Position numbers and translations under genes: made by a program
Notes under the pieces: generated by a model
The model's input: only the letters and a program-made list of their open reading frames with translations
Databases searched by the model: none
What the model was told of the DNA's origin: nothing
NCBI RefSeq assembly: GCF_001649575.2
Contig: NC_051446.1
Location: forward strand, 20,349,605 to 20,413,604
DNA: 64,000 bases
Direction of reading: 5' to 3'
DNA from: Kryptolebias marmoratus
Taxonomy: Eukaryota; Chordata; Actinopteri; Cyprinodontiformes; Rivulidae
In this document: positions 25,801 through 40,800 of the stretch, piece after piece
Layout: each line of letters begins with the position of its first letter
Position numbering within the stretch: position 1 is the first letter of the stretch

Positions 25801-28800
25801 TCGGTGAGACCTCTTATGCTGTCGGCGCTCATTCTGCATCTATTTCTGTCGCGGCTAAACTTTTGTCTCGCCATTTACCGGCACAGATATTGGCCCCAGT
25901 GGCTTTGTTAAAGTAAGGGGTGAAAAAAAAAAAAGTCTCTCCTTTGAGTCTCTTGCAGCAGTATCAGAAATACACTTTATTGCAGTCACTGTCGAGCTGC
26001 AGAAACAGACAGTTTTGGTTTGAATTTGTGTACACGAGTTGCTGCAGAGGAAAAAATGAACACAATACGGTAATAGTAACCAAAAAAACAAACACTACTG
26101 GGAAAATTATACCATCTGCTAAAATCTTATTTTCTTCACTGGTTTTTAGTTCGCTGGTGGTTGTTATGTTCTCTGTGTGGCACTGAAAACCCTCTTCATT
26201 TTCCTCTTTGGTTAACAAACCTCCTTGGGTGCAGATAAAGACTGTTTTTTTTTTTCTCTATAATATATAAATGTTTCTAGGCAATCGTTATAAAATGCTA
26301 AAAAAAGACTTTGGAGATTGAATATAAGATGGTTTCCAGTTGAGAGGTATGGCTCAGTTTTAAAAAGTCCATCCTAAAGTCTATCCTACTGCTTGTGCGT
26401 TTTAAATTGCTTTTAGTAAGTTGTCAGAAACATTTACTCAGGTTGATACGAGCTGTCAGTCAGCTGTGTATGATGGCTGAAGAAAAGGAAACCCCAGCAA
26501 GTATTCCCCCTCGTAGAAAAGGATCATGTTTGTTTTAGAGGGTAATGGAACAACAAAAGAAGCGATAATTAGGCTACTGTCCATTCATCAATCCATGGAT
26601 TTGGGTCTAATATTCAAACAAAAATCAAATAATTACCTACAAGTTTTTGCTTAAAATGCCAATCCCTAATCCACGGTTGTGTTGCGGAGGTATCCAATCT
26701 AGGAGGGAAACCAGATATACTTCTCCCGAACAACATAAATATTTATTTCAGGACGTTGGTCCAATCGGAGACATTCGTTGTCCACAACGCTGGGTTCAAT
26801 TTAATAAATAAGTAGCACTTCAGCTGCATCCGCTGAGTGCTTCTGTCACTACGACATGTGATTCTCCATAAAAAGCACAATATATCAGCTGATCCACGGC
26901 TACGGAGAACCTCGCTGAGCTTTTATTACTTCTTCTTTTTGCCTTTCAACTGTTCATGAGGTGTATTTTATTGTGTACGTTTCACTGCAGTTAATGACTT
27001 CACGCCGGAGTCGGAACATAAATGATCTGGTTAATGACTTTGACGTCGCTTTGACAGCCACATTTCCTTTTGCTTGTGGGAAATATTCTTGACCAAACGT
27101 TTTATTGCACAGTGTTTAGTCTGCTGGGATCTGAACTTTGTGGCTTAATTTTGAGAACTTGGGCAGATAATGAGTCTTTATTACTCCAAATCCTAGCAGA
27201 GGCATCAGTCCCTTTGTCTGTTTTTCATTCCTTTTGAGAACAACTGTTACCTCCAGGCGTTGGCCTGACTTTTGTATTTTAAACAATATCTCCAGTCCCA
27301 TTGGCGTTTTCACAGCGTAGCCCATCTGCTCAGGTGTATCAGCATTTTATGAGGAGCTCGTAACGTAAACCAGTTTATTTTATTGTGGTCTCCTGTTGGA
27401 ATCATGACAGACGAGCTGGGCCAATCATTCGTCAAAGACAAGTTCGTTGAACGTCATGTCTCCCTTAACCTTGAGCCAATTCCATTACCTACTTTTTTTT
27501 TCTTTCTTGACAAATGTCAAACAGCTCAGCATAAATTAAACAGATCAGGTTTTTTTTTTTTTGAAGTCTGCTTATTCTTGTGGCTTTTCCAAAGTGATTC
27601 ACCACGGCCCAGGGGAGCGTTGTTTAGCCATCTTCCACTTCTGTGATGAATTAACCGGAAATACTTTTTGATGCAGATTTCAAGTGTTGTCTCATTAATT
27701 CCGTTTCATCGGGATGTTGCCGTTTCTTAAGGGAGGCTTCAAAAGCTTGCGGTTCTAGAAAGCAAACCAGGGAACGCTAAGCGAAAGGACCGAATCCGCA
27801 CGTCACTTCTGAGACTTTGGCACGGGTCGCCCACGAGAACTTGCGCTTTCAGGAGAATTCTCTTATTCTCGCTCTTTCTTTTCTTTTTTGAACTTTAAAG
27901 GAATCTACTGTAGCACCTTCGGAACATGGGGCTGAATTTTAAGGATTGCTCAAATGCACACGAGCGGCGCTCGCGTCTCGAGCACAGTTTTAGGTTTGCC
28001 CAAAGAGGAAACGCTGCTTCCTGAGTGTCAGATCACAGCCTGACAGCTTATCCAAAAGGACAGTTGGTCACACGAGTGTGCACACTTAGCTCTAAATTCT
28101 AGCTGCGGTGCGGCTATGATTCACATTTTTAATCTGGCGCGCGGCGGGCTGATGACCGGCGAGCCGTCAACTTCAGAGGACTCTTGTTTCGAACAGGTTA
28201 GCGGCGGGTGAAACTTCTGGAGCAGAAAATACAGATGCACTCCTCCTCTTGAGTCGAGCCAAAAGCGATTTGTTCAGCCCTTCCCCTTCATTTGAGAGAA
28301 TCATCTCCCACCCACAAGCAGTAGTCTTACAAATACGCCTGCAATGAAAATGCAGTCATAAATTCAAACCATATGTTTAAAAATGCCATCTTGTATTTTG
28401 TCCTGCTTTCGAGACCCAGCTGAGGCTTTTTTTTTCGGCGTGCAGTCTGGTGGCATTGTTTTTGTAAAATCTTCAACTTCCTGTTGCATTTTACTTTTCC
28501 TTCACTGCATTTCAAATAAAACTCTTGTCTCAAGTTAGAATAAATATGGATTGGGGGGAAAAGTGTCAGAACACCCCCTGCTGCATATTATCCATATCAT
28601 TCTGACAACAGAGCGCTCAGCAGTGTCAACATCAGTGTTGATTTTCAGAACAAGCATCTTGATTTCCCTCTTTCTATGCATGAGCTTTGTTTTCGAAACA
28701 AGACTGAAGGGACACAGCCCCATTCAGCATTTTTATTAGAGTGTAATAAAGTGGTTGATTAAAAAGCAGGAGATGCAGTGACAAAGAGCTGAGTTGTTTT

Positions 28801-31800
28801 TTCTGTCTTCTGTGGTTGTGGTTTTTTGCCTGGCACTATTTATGAAGTGTGTAACTTTTTTTTTAGCCTCAGACATCCTTCCTTTCGGTTGTGATGCCGC
28901 ATATTTGTTGTGTCGCTGTGATGCTTAGAGGTGTTTTTAATGAGGTAAAAGTGCGTCACTTTTGAGCTCGAGTCTGAATGCTAAGCTAACGCCATTAATT
29001 CCATTTTTATGAGTTTCTGTGTCGCACTCTTGGATTATTTGTTTTCGTCTGCATGCAGAAAGCCAAAACCCATCGTTCACTTGTGACCTTAACTCACTAA
29101 GGTTGTTTCTTTTTCCTCATTTAACACAACGGAGCGACAGTTACCGAGCTGCCCCGCAAATCTGTAAACCAAACGTCTTGCCTCTCAATCTTGAAATAGA
29201 TGCTCTAACCAACATTAAGTTATAATAGCCTAATAAAATGTGAGATAAATATATTTATAATATTAAAAAGCCCATTTTATGTGACTACAGTTTGCATGTA
29301 GCCTTATTTATTAGTCCAAACCAAAAAAAGAACATTTTCCTTTTCATTTTCTATGACCTGTTATGCAGAATGACAGTGAATCTACAAGATGCCTGCAACC
29401 GCAGCACTTTGATAGATGTTCTGCTAAGTTAGCTTTGTCTGGTATTCTAAGCGTACGCCGGTTTCCTCCCACAGACCAAAAACACGCATTTTAGGTTAAT
29501 TGGTAACTCTGAAATTGTCCCCAGGTGTGAGTTAGAGCCTGAATGGTTGTTTGTCTCGTTTGTCTCCGTGTCCCTGTGATGGACTTGCGACCTGTCCAGG
29601 GCGTCCCCCACCTCTCGCACAGTGACGGCTGGAAGGAGAAGCGGATAGAGAAAATGGATGGATGGATGGTATTCTACGTAGTAGGGACGAGTACTCGTAG
29701 ATTTAATTAACATATCACAATTTTCAGTACAACAACAAACTGTTCAAAGAAGTCCAAAGAAGCGCTAATCCCAATTGCCTTATTATGATTTAGAACCACT
29801 TCCTGTTTCATGATTTTGCTTTAAAAAATGGCCGTGCACTGCTGGTTGGGACTTGGGGCGAATTGAAGTTTTCTCACCCCAAGTCCTGCAGCTTTGAATG
29901 AAACAGAGGCTTCAGGTACAGAGATGTGTGCTGCTGCCAATTCTCCTACCCGGTTATCTTTATATTTTTTCATTTTTACCAGCCCATTGAATCAACATAG
30001 AGGGGGGGGGGGATGCACAAATTCTATAACTTACAATTACAGAAATAAATTCTAGGACTGAGTTGTCTTTATTTATTTTGGGTGGGTGTTAGGTGTTGTG
30101 TCAATAAAAACACAGTGACTAGAAAAGCACCATTAGGAAACAGCTTGGCGTGTCGTTACCACGCGTCTGTGTTTAAAACAAACAAACAAACAAACAAAAA
30201 AAGACAATCACATTAATTCTTCAAATTCACCCTTTTTAAATTAGTTTTTGTATATTCCAAAATAGCTTCTTCTCTGTGTATCAGAGCTCTTTAATTCTTA
30301 CATAAACATATTGGTTTTATAATTAGGTTATTTAAACTTGGCGCTCTTCAGTAGCCTGCACAATACTGCCTAAGATTTTGAAGTATTACATCCTCGTTAG
30401 GTCTTATTGTTGGTGAAAAGGATCATAAATTCATCTTGTTGTATCACTGATGTCACAACATGATTATTTTTGTTACACATAAAATACTACCAGTGTTATC
30501 GTGGATGGTATGATGTGACACCAGATGAGTCATACCAACTTTATGTATATAATTAGCTGTTTGGTTTGCAACTAAATACTAAGACTCAGATTTGTTGATC
30601 ATTAAGTTCTCTCCTCCAAGGTTTCCATTAGGTTCTGTTCCTTAATCCTTGTCAAAACTTCAGACACGGTGCTCATCTTTTCGCTTTGGAGGTCATTATG
30701 ACTTTGCTATTATTCATTCTGAAAGAGAATTATGTATTAACTGTGGGCTGTGTTGCTTGCTGAGGCAGTTCTAATAGTACAGCTCCCAGTGGCTTGCTGT
30801 GAGATGGTGGCTAAGACAAATGACAGCTGGCCTATTTAATCAGTGCATAGCTAAGTGGCTCCACACTATTCCATCTTGGCTCACCACGGAGACAAAGCGG
30901 GACCACTTTTACATCTTGCTTCAACAGTCAATGTCATTGGGGAGGCTGGGTTGAGTTGAAGCCTAAAATGTCAGTATTGTTCAAGTTAATCCAATATTTA
31001 TACTACTGGAAGTGTCATTTGTCTTTATTAATTACTGTGCAGATCAAGCAAATATTGGATTCTACAATATTGACTGTTTACCTTTTTATTTTAATAACAT
31101 GAAGATGCGTCAGTAAAATAGAACGAAATCAGGAATGTGCTAAAAACAGCATCATGAATCAGAAGTGAGTCAGCGTCCTGTTGAATCAGCACTTGTAATG
31201 CTTTTAGGAGATTTTTGTTCATGGTTTTGGTCATTTCGGTTTACCCAACAGACCCTGGTTCTCACAAACATGAATATCACGCTGTAGACTGCACGTTTAA
31301 TGTGAGGTTTGTCTCTCTCACAGAGCCCAAAATGTAAAAACCTAGAGTATTCTCACCCAGCACGGCCTCGGGGTATATAAATATGTGCCATCACTGCGAT
31401 ATGAAAACGAAAAAACAAAAAAAAGATCCAAAAATACCTCATGGCTGCTTGAAATATCTGCATGATTGATTGTCTTGATGATGTTTGCAGGCACTGTGTG
31501 ACTTTATAGCTCGTCTTTGTGGGTGAAGTTGACACAAATAGATGTGAGAACTGTTACGATATGTGACAGACACTGAAACACGAAGACTCGTCGTGCAGGT
31601 CGCTCCTCGTTCTCGGATACGGTCATCTCCTGTACCATCAGCGTCGATTGTAGAAATTCCAAGCGTCTTGTCTGAGATGAATCCGGCTGTGCTGACAGAC
31701 GAGTAATGGTGTGTAACAAAGGTGACAGATTTAAACATGTGTTCGTACATAATTTAGATTCAGTTAGTTGAATTTTAGATGTGAGAACCTCCAGGCAGGT

Positions 31801-34800
31801 GGCTCTTTTACGAACTACAGATGCTATTTCAAACATATTAAATCAGAAATCAGTGGAAAATGATCAAAAATGTGCTTTCATTAAACAAAATTACAAGCTA
31901 GAAGTTTCTCTCACAAGCCAGAGTGATATGGACCAAAAAGGCTTTTGATAAGTTGTGCTTTTACTCTTTTTTTAATGTAGTTACAAAACATGTTTTAGTA
32001 AAAGTAAACTGTCCTGTTTGGAGGGGTTGTAATGGTGTTCTGCGAAGTTTGTAAAATGAACACTTTGGTAGATTTACGACCTTCATAAAGTAGGCTTAAA
32101 GCAGGCCGTCAGCCTTCCCGGTAGTATTTGTTATAATCCAACAAGGAAGTCAAAAGGTTTATTTGTTATCAGGGTGACAGACATTCTTTTTATAGATAGA
32201 ACTATTCCCATCAATCTAGGTTCAGATCTTGCTGTAATTTTCTTTTCATTCCACCTCAGTCAACATATGTAGAGTCCAAGAGAGTTTTGTGTCTGTTTAT
32301 TTGCATTCAGAGTTGGTTAAAATTTTTAGTTAAAAAAAAAAAAACATTTAGTCAACTTTCTTTTTCTTAAAGCTCTATTTGAGAATCAAACTCGACACGT
32401 TCGACAAAGCTGACCAGCATATCGTTCAGTTTCACGTTTTAAAACCTTGTTTTTTTTAAACAGAAAGAATAAAGTTTTTAGTTTGTTGGCCAGTGTAACT
32501 CACAACGATCCGTTTGTGGTGTGACCCAGGAAAAAAGTTCCCATTTTTAGGGGCAGATAGCTCTGCCACTATTTTCTGTTCAGTTCAGTTCAGGTTTATT
32601 GACTTGATGAAACCGTGTTCGATAATAAATACTGTTTTCTTGGCTTTGTGTTTTGGACTTTTATCCAGTGGTTACCATAACCTGTTTTTTAAGACAACTA
32701 AACTTCTAAAATTACAAATACAGGACAGGAACAGGAACGTGTAGAAGGAAGGTGAACTGATATTTATTAGCACTCAAACATTTGTATTGACCTGAGAATG
32801 GAAAAACTTCAACAACACTCAACTTTATACTGCTATTAGCAAGAAAATGGCTCTTACATCAAAGGAATTGGGATACCCCTAGAGCCTGGTAGGGACAGAT
32901 AGGGTGAAATGGGAATCGGCTAACAAGTATCCTTACCAGCATCCGGCTGACCTCATTAGCTGAGTCTTTAGTCTGCCAGGATGCTGAGCCGAAGGACGTG
33001 CCCGTCTGCCTGTAGATGAGCTCACATTTGACGACCTGTCTGTTTGTAGTGACTAAAACGTGGGTCATGGGGACTAGCTCTTAGAGAGAAAACTCACTTC
33101 CGAAACACCTCAGAAGGCACAATGTAGCTGTAGGCGGTTGCCAGGTGGGAATAAGGGCGTATACGTACCTCAAAGATAATCGCCAAAGGCATCAACAAGC
33201 AAGCTGTTGCTAAAGACCCATAAGCTGAAGTGAATTCTCCACTCAACGTGTTTATTTTGTTTATGTAAACTTCCTCAGAGTTGGATTTTTAAAAATTGTT
33301 AAGTTGTCGTGCGGTATCGGATTTGAGTCCTTCAGTCCAACGTTGGGATTCATTCAGAGCAGGAACCACAGGGCTCAGCTTCACCGAGGCTGTCCAGATT
33401 ATACAAATGTCAACACTAATATTAGCAGCAGCCTGTGTTAATGTTGCATTTGTCACCTTTAAAATGTCCCGTAGGTTGTTTTGGAGGCTTGTAATTGAGG
33501 TGTCAGTCATTGATTGTGGTCGCAGACAGGCTTGAGACTCCTGCGTGCAGCAAGAGACCGCTTCTCAGGAAGGCTGGCATTTAATGAAATAGCCTTTTGT
33601 GTGTGTGTGTGTGTGTAGCTAAATGGTTGATAAAGTCAGAACTTCGCCGCTCACAGTCTACAGAGGCAGTTTCAGATTTCAGTGAGTGGCAGCTCTACTT
33701 TGTGACAAACCTTTTGGGACTTAAATGAAGTTGTCTCACTGATATAGCTCACACCTCAGCTTCATTTTGCTCAAGGATGAAAAACAGATATATGCTTTGG
33801 ATTTCTTTTTGTTTTTGTTTTTTTAATCAGGTGATCATCTTTTCTGCCTGAACATGAGCAGTTCTTGAGCAGTTCTCTTTATTTCTTTTTGTGTGTACAT
33901 GATGCTTGGTAAATACAGCCCCGTCTGTCTAATGCATGTTCATAGGCCTGCAGAGAGATGCTAAAAATCTTTAATCCTTCGACCGTAGCACATATTCTTT
34001 CTTTCAATGTTTGGTTGGATAACTGTTGTGTCGTTTTGGGAAAAGCCAAACCAGTTCTATATATCGGTGGTGGAGGTATTTTTTTATTTCAGGGCGAATT
34101 CCTCTGTTTTGGTTTCAGTTTCCTGCTCCAGTTTGGATGAGAAGTCCTCATCACTGACTGTAGTTTTTGATTGGTTGATCACATTTCTCCAGGGTGGGAT
34201 TTAAGGGAGTACTGATTTGGCTTTGGCAAAATCTGTGGCACCACAAATCGTAGAACAACAATAAATAGAATCTGCTCTCAAGATGATCCTCCAATCTCTC
34301 TGCTTTCTACACATTCAAACCCTTCACAATTTAATAATGTCTAACTGCCCACCCTTAACTTTAAGTAGCTAAAACTTACTCAGATCTAAATTGATTTCTC
34401 ACATTTTTCTTAGTCAAGTCTGAGTGACGATGAGAAAACGATCACTGTCAAATAAATTATTTTAACCCTTTAAAATGATTCAGATCTTGACTAAATGTTT
34501 TTGCTCTGTCACAAATTTAAAACGTATCTTAAATGCTACATTTACATCGGACAGATATTAGCTGTCACACAAATCAAGTTGACGGTTTTTGAATCTTTGA
34601 GTTTATCCTGAGAACACCACAGTGGTTTATTTTTTACTCGAGTTTTTGGCTTCTCTCAGCTTGAACCACAATCCCAACGTCATCACCTTTTAAGCAGCTA
34701 TGTAACCCATTAGATATATATATATATATATTAAACAAAAAATGGCTTCTGCAAAAAGTGCAACAGAAGACGCTTTTCTGCAGGAATTTGATGCATTTAA

Positions 34801-37800
34801 TTTTGCTGCATTCTGCTTAATGTGGGAGGAAAAAACAAGTTTAGGATGTAGTTATAGAGGTAATGTTTAAATTGACAAAGGAAATCATTTGTTTCTGCCC
34901 ATGCTTTGACTTAAAGAAGATGGAGTCAAAGATCGATTGAAATTACTGTCAGGTTAGTTATATCCTTATGTTTTTATTGTGGAGGGCAACATCATAGCAC
35001 CACATATTGATGGTGGAGTAACCCAACATGTTTTTAGAAAAAAAAAAGAGCATATGGTGAGGTTTTCAGTGGCTTGTTTACTGATAGAGCAGAGTGGTAA
35101 ATTAATTTACAATCATTAAGGCAAAAGAACTGTTGGTTTTTGGTTTCCTCTGGTTGACTAAACTACTGTAGTTGCCCGGGGTAACATCGAAGTTCAGTGG
35201 ATTATACTAGAAATGAGGTTATAACAAATAATTTTACACGTGTGCATAATTTACTAGAACCAGCAGGAGGTGCATTAATAGTTTCCACAGCAACATTTGG
35301 GGCTAACTGTTGGTATATCTGCTTAGTCATTGATTGTCTTTCCTACATTTCTTCTATGCAAGTACGCTCAGGTCTGGCTGTAAAGATTATTATTATAAAT
35401 AACACCAAGAGCAGGTTAAAATCATTTCCTGTCGCATCTTTTTTTCCTGTCTCTATCTGTAGCTCCTGATGCATCAGTTATCGCTCAATAAAAGTTGAGT
35501 TCAGAGTCACATCAGTGAAGTCATATTAGTTTCTCTAAATACTTGAAGTTCATTATAAACTCGGCAGGTTATTTTTTTGCCAAAGATGAAACACAAGACA
35601 GGAAATGATTGTCTTGCTGTCTGATCTGGAGCAAGAATTGATGGCGTTGTTGTACCTGATATCATGAAAGAATCCATATTTTGCATTTTCCCTGAAAGAT
35701 TGTGGTGTTTAAAGAACCATTTTCTGACTAAATATATAAAAACTGTTTCAAAAGCAGGTGTGCATCCTGAAGCTCGTGTATGCAAAACAAAGCAGGTTTG
35801 AGTTGGTGCAGATTTTTGTGCCCCCCCCTTAAATAACACCAGACCACTGTGTGAGGAATTCTCAGTCTGTGCAGAGCTAAGATGAACTCCCTCCCTCTCT
35901 TCTTCTTGCACTGCGAAGATGATTTTCAATTAAAGGAGTAAGGCAGCTTTACAGAGGCAGCGGAAGCTGAGCTCATCGGCCTGCGCGCCCCGAGAACCTC
36001 GCTGGAGCTGAACGAGCGGCAGGAAGTGGTGCCAGAAAGTTTCAGAGATTTTGGCTTCTAGATCTGGCACCGGGTAGTTTTTACCACCTGGACTTCTATT
36101 CACCCAACTTCTCTGGGAACATCTCAAACATCCTCCCTCCCCACCGCTGGAAACAATGTGTGGCTATTATTGTTTTTTCTTTTCTTTTTTTTTTTTTTTT
36201 GTCTTGGGTGGGGTTTAATAATGTTAAACTTGTCTGTGCGTGTTTGAAAATCTTATGAACCGGGGGATGGATTTAATTAAAACTCAGGAAGTAAAGTTTG
36301 GATGTAGATCTACAACTGTTTGGACTCCTACTCAAGATGGCCGCCATGGCTAAGTGACCTTTGCAAACACAAAAATGACTTTAACCCAGTTAATTTTAGA
36401 TCGATATCTGTAAAATTAACTATGATCCCCAATGCATACGTCAGGTACTACACATTGGCATCAATCCTGTTTGTCTGTTAGCAAAATATTTCATGAACCA
36501 CTGGACAGATAATAATTAAACTTTCAGAAACTAATCATTAAATGTACATCTAGAATTTATTAAGATTTGTAGCCGATTCCAGACGACCGCGCCGCTGCTG
36601 TTTAACCTCAGCCAATTCAGAAAAGACTAGAACTCGGTCAGTGTTGCAGATATTGAGCAGAAATTTGGTGTGGTAGTAGCTGTGAGTCATCCTCAACACA
36701 TTCTCTGAACGCTGACACATCTCTTACCACCTCATTATATCAGAATAAGATGATTTTAGTTTAAAAGCAGCGGGCGACATGCATTCCTTCCAGGAATCAA
36801 GGAATGCTAGCCCTTTAATTACTCTCTCTCTCTTTTTTAAATTTTTTTTACCTCCTCTGTTGAGGTTTTCTTTCCCAAATGAGGCATTGTTAAACTTCCT
36901 GTCGTCATAAAAAAAAAAAAAAAAAGAAGCACCAGCGTTTCCTTCTGGCCTACTAGAAGGGCCTCGTCTATTGTGATACAGTAATACCCCCGGGAGCGTT
37001 TCCTGCGTGTTTTTTATAGGAGCAAAAAAAAATGTGGATCTACCGGGGCTTTACTGTCAACACCTCTCAACAGCTCGGAACGCTGCTCAGTGAATTCCAG
37101 GTTAATTACTCCAGCGACGTGTCAGCCTTCCAGCTCGAGGCAAAGCTAAAAGGCTGTTCTGTCGAAGAGGCGACTGAGTGCTTCGTCCCGAGCTCACTGT
37201 CTGTATTTGCTGAAGCTACTGGTTCCAGTCTGAACGCTTAAACCTCTTATTAAACTCTGTTAAGTAGAAACTTGGAATTAATTATCACGTTTGCTTTGTG
37301 TGTCACTTCCTGAGCTCTCTTCATCCAAGTTCTTCGAGCATTCTTAAAAGCTTTTTTTTTTTAATTAATTATTTTCTTTACAGCACCGCAGCTCTTTAAA
37401 ATAACTCGATTGAAATGTTCCCGTTGAATCCCAGTGGATTACATTGATGTATGTTTTTATTCAGATGGTTTGAATTCATTTTTCCGTTCTCGAGCTCGTG
37501 CTTATCGGCGGAGAATCGAGGAAAGCAAGAATACGTTTTCAGGCATCTCCTTTTTTCACTCTGTGGGTTCTGACTCGAGGTCTACAAGCCTTCTCTCTTC
37601 TAATCCTCTCCGCATTGTTTATAAGTTGGTAATACTTTTGCGTTGTGTTTGTTTTTGCCAACTGTGGGAGTTTTACGATGCAAACATCTCGGGCGAAAGG
37701 ACTCAGTTCACGCTCACCTTGAGATAAGAAATCAGCAACTTCCTTCCAGACACAGCTTCTCAAATAAATCAAGATGTTTTTATTTTGGAGAAGGTGACTA

Positions 37801-40800
37801 AAATACTTTTTCTTTTTTTATGGCCCAGTGCTGACGGGGGAAAATTGATCATGTTTTTGCACACGTATGTGTCTGTTTTTTTTATTTGAATAGATAATAT
37901 CACTCTTAAATAAAGCACCGGCATTTTAAATTCAACTTCTTGAGTAATGAGTGAAATAACATGAAACTCTGGATCACAAAAATATTCATCCTGAATCTGT
38001 TGATGCAGCCTCGTGCTCTTAATTAGAAAACCCATCTTCTTCATTAAAATCTCCTCCATCAGCCAGTTTAGGATCGTCGTTTACATTGCGACATCTTCTT
38101 CAGAGAATACAGTATTCTCTCTGTATTTGTGTCTACACGGCTCCTTTTTCTGCTACCTCCTCCGTCTTCCCTCTGAGACCTAAAGTGCAGCTGGAGTGGA
38201 ATAATCATCCTCTATTCATTCTTGCTGCACAGAGAAGGGTGTTCTCAGTCCACTCTCTGCTTGTTAAAGTGCTCCTCTTTCAACTTAAGCACTGTATTAA
38301 ATTCATATTCCCTTGCTCACTTTCCCTGCTTATTCCTATTTTTTTTTCTCCAAACGTCAGCTTTTTTTTTTTTTTTTTTTCCTTCTCTTTCTCACACATG
38401 ATTGTACTCTGAGACTGGCTGTTCTTATTCACTCTTTGTTGGCCTTTGGGCAGAAATATGCATAAACGAACTTATCTATGCATCCGATGTTTTGTTCTTT
38501 AAAAACCGCCTCTTCGGGCCTTATTGAAACCTATAGAAAACACTTTTTAATTCACTTTAAATACATAATTAGAAGTTTCTTTAATGGAGCTAATCTTAGT
38601 CTGTTTTATATCTTAGATGCAACTCTTTACTCAAACAATTTTATTGAGGTAAATTCTGGAGTGTTAGTGGCTGAGCATTAGCTTTAACACAAAGCATATT
38701 TTCCGTACTGGATTATAAGGCGCTCTGTCAATGAATGGTCCATTTTTGAACTTTTTTCATATATAAAGCGCACCGGACTATAAGGCACATTAAGTCTTAT
38801 TTCGGAGAGTGTCAAGTATAAACGCCTCCACCGCTCGCTCAGGTCCACGCGCCGTTCATGGAACCCTTTACGACTATAACTTAGCCTTAATGCTTCAAGC
38901 CATGCAGCTTTGTGTTTTACCAAAGTTGGACTAAAACATCACGACTTCTTCCATATATAAGGCGCTCCGGATTATAAGGCGCACTGTCGTTTTTTTGAGA
39001 AAATTGAAGACTTTTAAGTGCACCTTATAGTCTGGAAATTACGATACTCAAAGTGCCAACACATCTTGCAAAATCTTGCAATATTGCATGAGTTCAGCAT
39101 CAGTTACATAGCTTGACCAAAATGGCTGCAACTCAGTTATTCCTCAGCGTAAGATGATCTTAATATAAAACCATCCTGGATTGGATTTAAGATTAACAAT
39201 TAGCCCTTCCTCCATCCCTCACTTTCGAATCATCTCCCTCTTGAATCTTTGGCCTCTTTCTAAGGGTTGTAACTCCTCCTTTAACCCCTCGTTTCTTAAA
39301 TACTGCAACATTTGAACAAAATCACTTCAAACTCTCTTGACAATTACATGCGAGTCAAAAGCAGCAGTGCTCTCTGCAACCTATTTGCTGAAAGTCGTTT
39401 GCATGAATTGCTTATTGCTTGCATCATCTTTCGAGTGAAACAGGCGCATCACGCAGCCCGACGTTAAAAACGATCAACTCCGCTGATCCCTGTTGGAACG
39501 AGAGAGACGTGCACGCCGCAGCCCACGTTCCTCCCAGGTTTCTTCACTGTTCTTGTTTAGTCTGAAGCTGGGGTTTGACTTCCAGTCAGAGTCGGAGTTG
39601 CCTCATGCTCTTACTCCTGGGTTTTTCCTCTTGTAGAATCTTGCTGTCTGGGATTTCCTGTCTGGCTGTGGGCTCCGTGCCCACTGGGGACGTGAGACAG
39701 AAACATCAGTCTCTTTTTCAGTGAGAATTTTCTGCACACTTTTCCTTTTCCACCCCTCCTTCATCAGCGTGCTGTATTATCTTCTGTGTGTAATGATATG
39801 TTGGACTCGGCGTAGATTAGTGCAGGTCATTAGCGAGCTCAAAGTGTAGAATTACAATCAGTCCAGTGTTTAGATGAGGCTGCTTATAATTGTGGCGAGG
39901 GCGTAGATGTGTGCAGGATAAGTGGATAGTTCTGTAATTTGATTCCTCACTCATTTCCTATGATGATAATGTTCACTGAGTTTACACACCCTTACGCAAG
40001 AGGTTATATATGGTAAGGAGCCCCCAACCAGTGAAGCTGCTGTTTATCTCGTTTCCACAAAATCATTTGCATGCCACACTCGGGGGAATATATGGTCCAC
40101 TTCCCGATGCCTTTCGTCTTCTTCTTCCTCTGATGGATTTTTCCTCTCCCTCACTGCTCCCTAATTGACATCAGTTTACTCCGATATGCAAATATAGGTT
40201 TATGAGTAATCAGAGCTGTCATTTAGCCCCCCTCCCCACGTGACTGGAATCGCTTTCGGTCGCCGTGTTAAATTGCGCAATCACCGCCTCGCACGCCAGG
40301 GTTGTGTTTGATGGCCGTCATTTAGTCATCATCTTGTCGCCTTGCCTGCTCGTTTTGAAAAGCCTCACCCAGAGAGGACATCCCCCGGTTCCCTGAGCTC
40401 CCATTTGTTTGATATTGAAGGGTCTCATTGGAAGAGATGATAGAGGAGCTTTATCATGTTCTGATGAAATATGAAGCTTCTGTACGAGTCGGGTACTCCC
40501 TCTCATCACCTGCTATTTTAAATAACACGCCAAATCAGCAGGAACCAGCTCTCGACAAACACACAGATGGATCAGATGGCTTTAAAGGCTTTTGTAGCTG
40601 CTCCTAACTGTAGTTTAATTAGTTGTACAGTGACTTTGCTTCTCTGATGACTCACCGTAGATTAATTCCATCTCTCTTTTGATTACTCTGTTGCTTTCTT
40701 ACCCTGTAGGTACCTTTTTTTTTATTTTTCCAGTCTGGCACAAATGAATTCATTTCCTGAGGCCTTTGTTCCTTTGTCAGCCCATGGCTCGTGTTCTGGT

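Noticed and set aside
35507..35929. 140-codon minus-strand ORF in dock1 intron 1
   Set aside because: No recognised domain, no splice context, and a composition like random AT-rich DNA; other ORFs of this size in the intron look the same.
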